A DNA stretch of 64,000 nt, taken from the NCBI RefSeq assembly GCF_963678635.1, contig NC_087064.1:60567548-60631547 (forward strand), read 5' to 3'. The notes under the pieces were generated by a model. It did not search any database and had not been told where the DNA came from. It saw only the letters and a list, made by a program, of their open reading frames with translations. The DNA comes from Symsagittifera roscoffensis. Lineage: Eukaryota; Xenacoelomorpha; Acoela; Convolutidae. Both the position numbers and the translations under genes were made by a program. Positions 57,128-64,000 of the stretch are shown here, piece by piece; positions within the stretch are counted from its first letter, which is position 1, and every line of letters begins with the position of its first letter.

Positions 57128-57229
57128 TCGGATAACGAAAATTTTGTAGTCTAATTTGCATTTGCTGATTATATAGCTTTTGCACATGTTTATCAAGCAT
57201 GCCATTACTAATCCCTTTTACTTATTTAA

Positions 57230-57970
57230 TACACTCAGAAGCAATTTCGTTTTCGCTTAAAAGTACCACCGTTAGCAGTTGTTTTCGCATTTTTGTCTAT
57301 TTGGAAAGTAACGCTGATGTTGCGGAGTAAACAACTCTTCTTCTACAATTTCAACTGTAAACCATGTTTCCTCATTACAAACAACATCGTATAACTTCAT
57401 TTGCAGGAATCTTCTGACTTTGGCAAGTTTATACTGCATGTTGATTTTTAGAGTCACTCGTCATATCTAGAGATCTATTTTCAAATACTTATCAATATTT
57501 TTTTTTTCAAACTCTGTTGATCTTTCACTTATTCTTCCTTGTAAAATGATTTTGAAAAGGAAAACTTCAGTTTGCCTTGGTTAGAGTGAAAAACTCCTGC
57601 ACATTACTGCTTCGGTAGTTTTAGGAAAGCTTGAGTGCCCTTAAAGCGTAACCCGTTTTTTGGACGCGAGAATCCCCTGAACTTAAGCATATCAGTAAGT
57701 AGAGGAAAAGAACTCAAACCGAGAATCCCTTAGTAATGGCGAATGAACACGGAAAAGCTCATCGGGAAAGGAGTGGTGACACTCTTCGGTGTCCGGTATA
57801 GTTTGCTGCCTGACTTGTTGGCGTGGCTGGGTGTCTATTGGAAAATAGCATCAAAGAGGATAAAATTCCCGTAACATTAGCAGAAGAAAACTTAGTTCCG
57901 TGTTCCGTTGGTGTAGACGGCGCTGGAGTGGACAAGACTGACGTCGCTATCTCAATTGTCGCCTTGAGCT
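57230..57970 (+). repeat. Repeat shared with 44.9-45.3 kb, containing rRNA-like sequence
   Basis: Both ends match 44,870-45,335. The middle of this copy additionally contains the LSU rRNA fragment at 57,668-57,888. Confidence 0.45.
57668..57888 (+). rRNA. 5' fragment of LSU (28S) rRNA, probable pseudogene
   Basis: CCCTGAACTTAAGCATATCA begins the sequence that follows ITS2 in every eukaryotic LSU rRNA. Then come TAGAGGAAAAGAACTC, AATCCCTTAGTAATGGCGAA and TGAACACGGAAAAGCTC. Near the end, TTGGAAAATAGCATCAAAGA and GGATAAAATTCCCGTA match the conserved TTGGAA...AGAGGGTGA-AATCCCGT segment that closes the D1 region. Homology stops soon after, so only about 220 bases are present. Numerous changes at normally invariant positions suggest a decayed copy, although a fast-evolving genuine rRNA cannot be excluded. 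Confidence 0.75.
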
Positions 57971-60046
57971 CTGTATTTCATTTATGACTCTAGCGGTTGT
58001 ACTGTTTTTTATGTACTTCTGTCTCCCTGGGGGAGAAACATCACATAAAAAACATCATGTTTTTGCTCTCTTTAGAAATTTGTACTCGCGTTTGTTCTGA
58101 CATAGCACCTTCGTTGTGTGAGCATTTTTAGAAGCACTAACGCGGAACCCAGTTCTCACCATTTGGCTTGGTGCTATTAGTACAGCATTCGCTCGCTTTG
58201 GAATTCAATCTATTCTTCGTCTCAATATGGCATCACGTTATCTGAAAGTATAATACAAGTTGAACTTAAAATTAACTTCAAGTTTTTTATAATAATGTTA
58301 TAATGATATAATAATAAGAATCAATTACTGAAAATTGACATCGACATTAATGAACAATTATAAGAAATTTAGCAGAGAGAATTTTAACCATAACCCGTAT
58401 ATCAGGCCAGCAGTTATACATATCTATTCTGCAATAAAAAAATAACATTGCTGTTAGAAAACTTTAAAACCAGGAACATTGGGAAATCTCATGACAAACT
58501 ATAGAAAAAAATTTTGAAACAATATTTTTTCAAATGCTGTAGGTAAATGCTGTGACACGGGGAACAATCTAGTTACATCCGTACTTGCAAATAACCATTG
58601 ATAAGGAACAAGTCCGGAACTAACACTTTCGAAGAGTCTTAGAAGCAGAGAGCTGACAGCGGAGCTATAATAATAAAAAATCTAATAAAGATTTTAGGAA
58701 ATGTGCAGGGGGAAGTGACTCCCTTTCAAGTTGTAGATCAAATCAAAAGTTTAGTTTTCTAATGTTTATACAGTTTGTGCAACTGCATTCGATCCTCCAT
58801 GAGCACGGATTTAAATTTGATTGACAGATGTAATGACGCCGTGTAGTCTGGTTGAAGACATTGTTTTCACGGTTTCTCAGCAAAGTTTTGTTTGTTCTAA
58901 CCGCTTGCTTTTCGACTCTTCCACTAATATATGTTTATCTTAATTGAATTATTGCATTGTGATCTGGTAAAAGGTCGGTATGGTAAAAAGACCTAGCCCC
59001 CCTCCCCCCTATGAAATTATCAGTAAAGTTGGTTGCGATAACTTAATTTTTAATTACGCTGGCGATTAGCAAGCGTTTCAAATCGGAATGTAGTATGTGA
59101 GCCTTACTTCAAATTTTTCCCAGGTTTTTTTTGACAAACTTGAAATTTTTTCTGATGTTTTTATTTGACAAAAATCTTTGGCTGAGTTTCAGGTTATTCG
59201 ATGTCGGATTCTATTCTGTCGGCTTATATACCATTTTTTTTTCTTGAAATATCCGGCAGTACTTTTGAGATCAATAAGACTCTCGCATCAATTTTTGAAT
59301 GCCGAAATTCAATGCCATTAGGACCTCTTTGAAAAACTTAAATAATTTCTAACACGAAAAAATGCTTTCTCGTTTCTCCCCATCCTTTTTCAATTGTAAC
59401 TTAGTTCGAAATTCTGTGTGGCATTTTTAAAAGCTTCATGGTACCTTCATCCTATAGTTGCTGTATCGCAAAGGTGCGAAGCTCAGCTTCGCCTCTGTAT
59501 TACGATAGTTAATATGCCAACTATCATCAAGTTTTCAGCAGAACAACTATCTGAAGAATTAGTAGTTCTTAGAAACGAACAGATTTTAAAAATCAGTCTG
59601 TCTATCTTTTTCATCTGTAAATATTTTAAAAAATGTAAACTCGGACAATAAACAAACTGGGCGAAATGTTCGTATAACGTTTAAAAATTTTTATTTCATT
59701 ATTTCAACTGGCACGAAAAAATTGTATTTACTTGTGGAGCCCTCCTAAGGCCATTGGAAGACATTTAAGTCTACAATGAACACTTACTTTTAGAAAAGGA
59801 ATTGGTAAAGGCCGTTAAACCATTTTGTGATATTTCTGGAGTGTAGTAACTATATGATTGATATAACTAATTTATTGCCACAGTTGATATAACTAATTTA
59901 TTTAGATTAGTTTTGTCCACTTCCAAGAAATATTGTTCAAAAGGCTGTGGCATTGTAATTAGGCTTGTTTCATAGAAAATTTATATGCAATATTTCCAGT
60001 TCAATAATCTTGAAACCTGCAATGACTTGTGCAACTACTATTTCAG
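57971..60046. other. Spacer or intron upstream of the kinase exon
   Basis: No exon is supported. A near-perfect palindrome GCGAAGCTCAGCTTCGC is at 59,476-59,492. Earlier exons of the kinase gene could lie here or outside the window, but I could not identify one. Confidence 0.4.
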
Positions 60047-60577
60047 AACAAGAAGAATGGAGAAAAGGGCGTGTTTGTTCCAAGTGATGCTCCAGGATCA
60101 AACTATTTGAATCCAAATATCACCATCAAAGATATTCAGATTCCAGATGTGAAATCCAGTCAAAGCCGGCACTACAGAATAACCGAAGCTGTTACTGCGA
60201 ACAGACCAAAAACGATACTCGTTGAAACCGATTCAAATAGAAAGGTATCGCTGCCCGCGGAAAGACCCGCCAGCGTGGCTACTCAATTGGTTAAGAAAGT
60301 TTCAGTTCCAGCCAACAATCCAATGGCTGGACAAGCAGGTGGAGGAACGGCGACGACAGGAGGAACCACATCTGTATCTTCCAGCAGGCGAACTTCAAGA
60401 CAAGAAGCAATGAGCGGGAATCCAACTTCTGGAACCAGTGAGCGATCAAGCACCCGAGCAGGTGGAGCTAGTCGGTCACACGAAAATATTATTGGCAAAT
60501 ACAAGCTGGGCAAGACCATAGGCAAAGGAAATTTCGCTAAAGTGAAACTGGCGAAACACTTGCCTTCCGACAAAGAC
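60047..60577 (+). CDS. MARK/PAR-1 family serine/threonine kinase, internal exon with start of kinase domain
   Basis: A 531-base exon, phase 0 at both ends, between ACTATTTCAG and a GTAAGT donor. It encodes 177 residues: a Ser/Thr/Pro-rich N-terminal region with basic stretches, then HENIIGKYKLGKTIGKGNFA and KVKLAKHLPSDKD. The glycine loop GKGNFAKVKLA is the hallmark of MARK/PAR-1 kinases, which phosphorylate microtubule-associated proteins and control cell polarity. The exon ends just before the strand carrying the VAIK lysine, as in other animal MARK genes. The rest of the kinase domain is not found in the remaining 3.4 kb, so the next intron is at least that long. An in-frame ATG upstream (60,029) lies before the acceptor, so the real start is probably in an earlier exon. 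Confidence 0.88.
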
Positions 60578-61546
60578 GTAAGTTTCAAAATTTAGCTCCG
60601 TACTCTGCGAAAAGAATTTTTAAAAAGCCGGTAAGACGAGGCCAGCTCAAATGATGTGGTTGATTTCCCCGGTCTTTGAACAATGATCTTGTAACCAGGT
60701 ACTCTTCCCGTTAGTGAGTTCAAAGAGTTTCTGCTCGTGAAATCTACGCATATTGTAGCCTATGTGATTTAGATATTTTTTCGACGTTTCTCAGAGTGGG
60801 AAGGAGCTATTGCCTATTTTGTTTTTTGAGACTTCAGACCTCAAAGCAAGTAAGATAGTGATAGTGTTTCGCATCATATTGATGTAGCTTCGGTGACGAT
60901 AATTGGTTGCTTTTTTTGATTGGGTTGGTAGTTTCGTTTTGTCTCTTATCCAGTGTTATTGTTCCCCTACGGGATAGGTAGGGCATGCCACTATCGTGAT
61001 TTACTTGATCGTTGTTTTAACACTGGATTCGACTGATTTGTTTTTAGGTCAACCTCCTCCTTATGCTATTTAATACTTTCAAGGATATATAGCTCACCGT
61101 GCTGTTGAGCTGAAGCTGTACTGCTACACGAAGGGGTCAGGTATAGACTGAGGATATTCAGGTCTGTCGGTCTGCTTGAACAGTTGAATGAATGCGGACT
61201 TAATAGCAAACGGACTTTAAATAGCAAAGTGTTCGTTTTTAGCATCCGCATTTGGTAGTTTTTTTGAGAATGTTTTTTCTTGATTTAACTAGTGCGCAAA
61301 TGTTAAGCGTTTTTATGTAAATCGTACGAAATACTCAGGATGTTTGGGTTTTTATGTTTAGGTCGGTAGACACGAATATTGAATTAGCTTAGGTTTTGAC
61401 TTCGGCAGACCAAGAAATTACGGTTTTCATGGATTTTTTTTCAAGGGACAGATTCAAGCGCCTGGTTTTGGCCATCCAGTTAATTGATTGAATTAATAGT
61501 TGAAATAATAAACTGGATGTAGGCCAGAAATTAGGATCGTTTTGCT

Positions 61547-62003
61547 GGGTGCCGGACATCAAGCCGACGGGACTTGAAGCCGAATTGTAAAATTAGGGAC
61601 TTCAAGCCGAAAATTTTCTCATTAATTCATGAAATATGATTAATTTGAATACTTTTTTGAAGAATTTCTCAATTTCATGATCTTTCTCCAGTTGTTATTG
61701 GCGTTTTCAAAAATTTAAGCCTCCGAATGATGTTAAGGAAAGTTGAAAAATAAAACATGGCTGAAGGCAATTTTCTTGTTTATAAGCTATGCATTTCAAA
61801 AACCGGTTGGTTTTTTTAATGGATGCCAATCCCAAGTGATTCATTGTCATGAATAAAGCTTCTTATGGACTAAATTTGCTTACAATTTTGAAACGCAACG
61901 TTTTACAGATGAAAAAATAGTGATCTGAGGTGCTTGTAAAGTTTAAATTTCGGCCTGAAGTCCCTTCGGCTTGAAGTCCCGTCGGCTTGTTGTCCTAGAC
62001 CCC
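61547..62003. mobile_element. hAT-type MITE, 457 bp
   Basis: Perfect 8 bp target duplication GTTTTGCT at 61,539-61,546 and 62,004-62,011. Terminal inverted repeats begin GGGTGCCGGACATCAAGCCG on the left and, in reverse complement, GGGTCTAGGACAACAAGCCG on the right. They continue CACGGGACTT-like and AAGCCGAA, matching at 33 of 38 positions. The phrase GACTTCAAGCCGAA is repeated within the ends. There is no coding frame. Eight-base duplications are typical of hAT transposons. Confidence 0.8.
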
Positions 62004-63374
62004 GTTTTGCTATCAGCGCACAAGAATCGGTTGCCACCTTGTGGTATACTTGTTTGAATTTTTTGATGCCCGATTTAGCATCTGTAAACTCAACGCATGA
62101 AGCGTCCTTGCAGGTAGGATAACAGCCATCGTTAATCGTTAATGGCGTTGGTTGTTACGTCTGAATCATATATTTTACTGAGAAGGACGCTGTGATTTAC
62201 TGTGTCAAGGTAGCAGTGAGATTCAGTGCCACCATAGAATTCTAACACGGTTTTTCAAGATTCAGTCCTTCGGTTATGATTGAAACTTTGAAGTCACGGT
62301 AGACCAAGTGATCCTAAAACCATATTGCCATATTAATTTCATGTTTAACTGCATTGCAATTTGAGTAAGAGACTCATTTTCATCAGTTTTGCTATTGTCA
62401 GAATAGCATGTATGCCTGAAAAACTTGATAAGTTGAATGAAACAGTTGACTTCTATAGCAAACGGATTTTGAATAGCAAAGTGTTTGCCATCGTTTTTTG
62501 TTTGTGTGTGTGTGGACGTGTGTGAGTATATATATATATTCACTTATACACACATATCGCCGTGTTTGAGTTTTTTAAAAGTATTGTTTTACAGGTTTAA
62601 CGAAAATATTAACGTTTCACTTTTAAACTATATCATATATTGCAATGCGTAAGAAATGTTTTAGATTTTTCAGTTTGAGTTTAGTGTTTATTTCACAAAG
62701 TTTGAAATTAGCATCCCAAAAATGGGATGCTGTCAGGGTTTCTGAGGGGTCGCAAATTTTGCCTCAAATATAAAAACCCAAATCCTTAGTTTACGATATA
62801 CGACGATTCGAAGTTTCAAAAACTTCACTATATCAAGAATTCCCAACCTTATAGTGAGGCGCTTTTAAGGTAATCTCAGGCGATGCAAACGTTTCCACCA
62901 AATATGACTGATCAAATCCTTTCAGTTTTCGAGATATGACGTTTTTTATGTTTTTCCCAAATTTTCAAAGATTTGATGTTTGATCATTTTTGTTTAAACA
63001 TTGTCTCAGAGGAAATAATTCTCTTGTGCAAATTTTGATTTAAAAAGCGTTGTTGGATGCCCACGTCTATTGTTGTGGTTGCATTCATTTAGTTATTTAT
63101 ATTTTGTATATGAACAGTTTTCACGTTCATGAATCTGTTTGAAGATTCGGAGGTGTGTTACATGCTAGTTTATATGTAAATTGGGATGTTTCAAACCATC
63201 ATTTGTATCGAAAAATGTAGCTATATATTTTTTCAACATCGGCACCTTCTTTCAGTAAAAGAATGTCTGTCGAATTTTATTATTTTTTCTCAAATAGGGT
63301 TCGTTTGATAAGAATAAAATTCAGCCATGAAGTTTTTTTGTTCTTCAAAAATTTAATAAACTAAAAAATGCATA

Positions 63375-63465
63375 TAGTTTTTTAGCAAGGGCACTAACTA
63401 CACTGGTTCTCCACAATCAGCTGAACAACTCATCTGTTGGCCTTTTCCGTTGTGGGTAAACTGAA
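63375..63465 (+). repeat. SINE tail fragment, degenerate
   Basis: ATAGTTTTTTAGCAAGGGCA, ACACTGGTTCTCC, CAGCTGAACAACTCATC and TGTGGGTAAAC follow the order of the SINE tail at 35,395-35,495 (reverse strand) with many changes. No tRNA head is present. Confidence 0.4.
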
Positions 63466-64000
63466 TAGAAGCCAGGTCATGTTATTTGTTCTATGGAACT
63501 CGGTAGTTTAACGAAGCTTAAAAACAGTAGCTTTTTTCGTTTTTTTTTCTAGTTCATTAAATCTTTTCCAAACGCCTATATGCTCAACGCTTTAACAATA
63601 AGTTTTCTGTTAAAACTTTTCAATTTGATTTAAAAAATTGGTGGTGGTGTCGTTATCTGTTTTTCAGTTTGTTTTTAATGCATCTAGTGTTCACTTTTGA
63701 CTGATTTTTTATCATACTTTTTGATCTGACCTGTAATGAAGAATATTGCAATTATTTTTGTCATCCGCGTTGGGACTAGAGACATTTGTTGCAAAAGAAC
63801 AACAAAATGGAAGATTAGATCTCCGGATTGTTTGTGTTGAATTATGAAAAAGCTCTTTGTGAACTCTTTTTTTGTCATTTCATTTAGTTGTTTGCAATTA
63901 AGAGATGGATACGTTTTAAGCAAAAAGTTCAATAAAAATACATGTTAAATTTGTACTTATCACAGCGTGAGGTGCCAAAATTTAATCTTCACTCAATGTT

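Larger units (their letters stand above)
60578..64000 (+). other. Start of a long MARK-gene intron
   Basis: No further exon found. It holds the MITE at 61,547-62,003, two related segments near 61,190-61,245 and 62,430-62,490 (ATAGCAAACGGA...AATAGCAAAGTGTT), a GT-rich simple tract at about 62,500-62,525, a TA run near 62,530, and a SINE tail fragment near 63,375. Confidence 0.6.

Noticed and set aside
1-64000. CRISPR array, operon or prokaryotic system
   Set aside because: Introns, LINE/SINE/LTR elements and a MARK kinase show this is an animal nuclear sequence; no regular short repeat-spacer array is present.

Overview
The window is AT-rich animal (metazoan) DNA. Genes are split by GT-AG introns, a MARK/PAR-1 kinase exon has the expected intron position, and there are BEL/Pao, LINE and tRNA-derived SINE elements plus a piece of nuclear large-subunit rRNA. 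The species cannot be named from the sequence. A repeat-rich invertebrate is the best guess. Most of the length is intron, spacer and transposable elements; coding exons are short and sparse.

Layout. 1-3.2 kb: spacer with repeat fragments. 3.2-11.9 kb: an eight-exon ankyrin-repeat gene (+); its third intron holds a complete two-exon gene for a 70-residue membrane protein on the opposite strand. 12-19.4 kb: spacer with two copies of a ~550 bp repeat (called F1 here), a palindrome-rich element and decayed coding pieces. 19.4-38.0 kb: a six-exon Ras-superfamily GTPase gene (+). Its third intron is 16.75 kb and contains a 956 bp inverted-repeat element, degenerate coding remnants, a young intact BEL/Pao retrotransposon (23,773-32,932, TTGTG target duplication), a SINE and two tandem copies of a second repeat (F2). 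39.9-41.5 kb: a gene for a membrane-anchored protein of unknown function, one exon segment of which is duplicated in the GTPase gene. 42.5-43.8 kb: F1 and F2 repeats, one inserted in the other, ending at a 200 bp gap. 44-47 kb: 3' end of a non-LTR retroelement with a restriction-like endonuclease domain, then a dead LINE reverse transcriptase. 47.7-57.1 kb: a tandem array of ~3.3 kb units full of CCCTCCGGATT-like motifs, flanked by ~850 bp direct repeats. 57.7-57.9 kb: 5' fragment of LSU rRNA. 60.0-60.6 kb: MARK/PAR-1 exon with the start of the kinase domain, followed by more than 3.4 kb of intron with a 457 bp hAT-type MITE.

The host genes show no shared pathway or operon-like arrangement. 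The main interest lies in the mobile elements: three covarying stem-loops in the BEL leader, a tRNA-like promoter motif inside its LTRs, the tandem array beside rRNA-like sequence, and small elements whose ends and target duplications can be read directly. Exon joins were made by hand from splice signals and reading phase; no transcript evidence was available.
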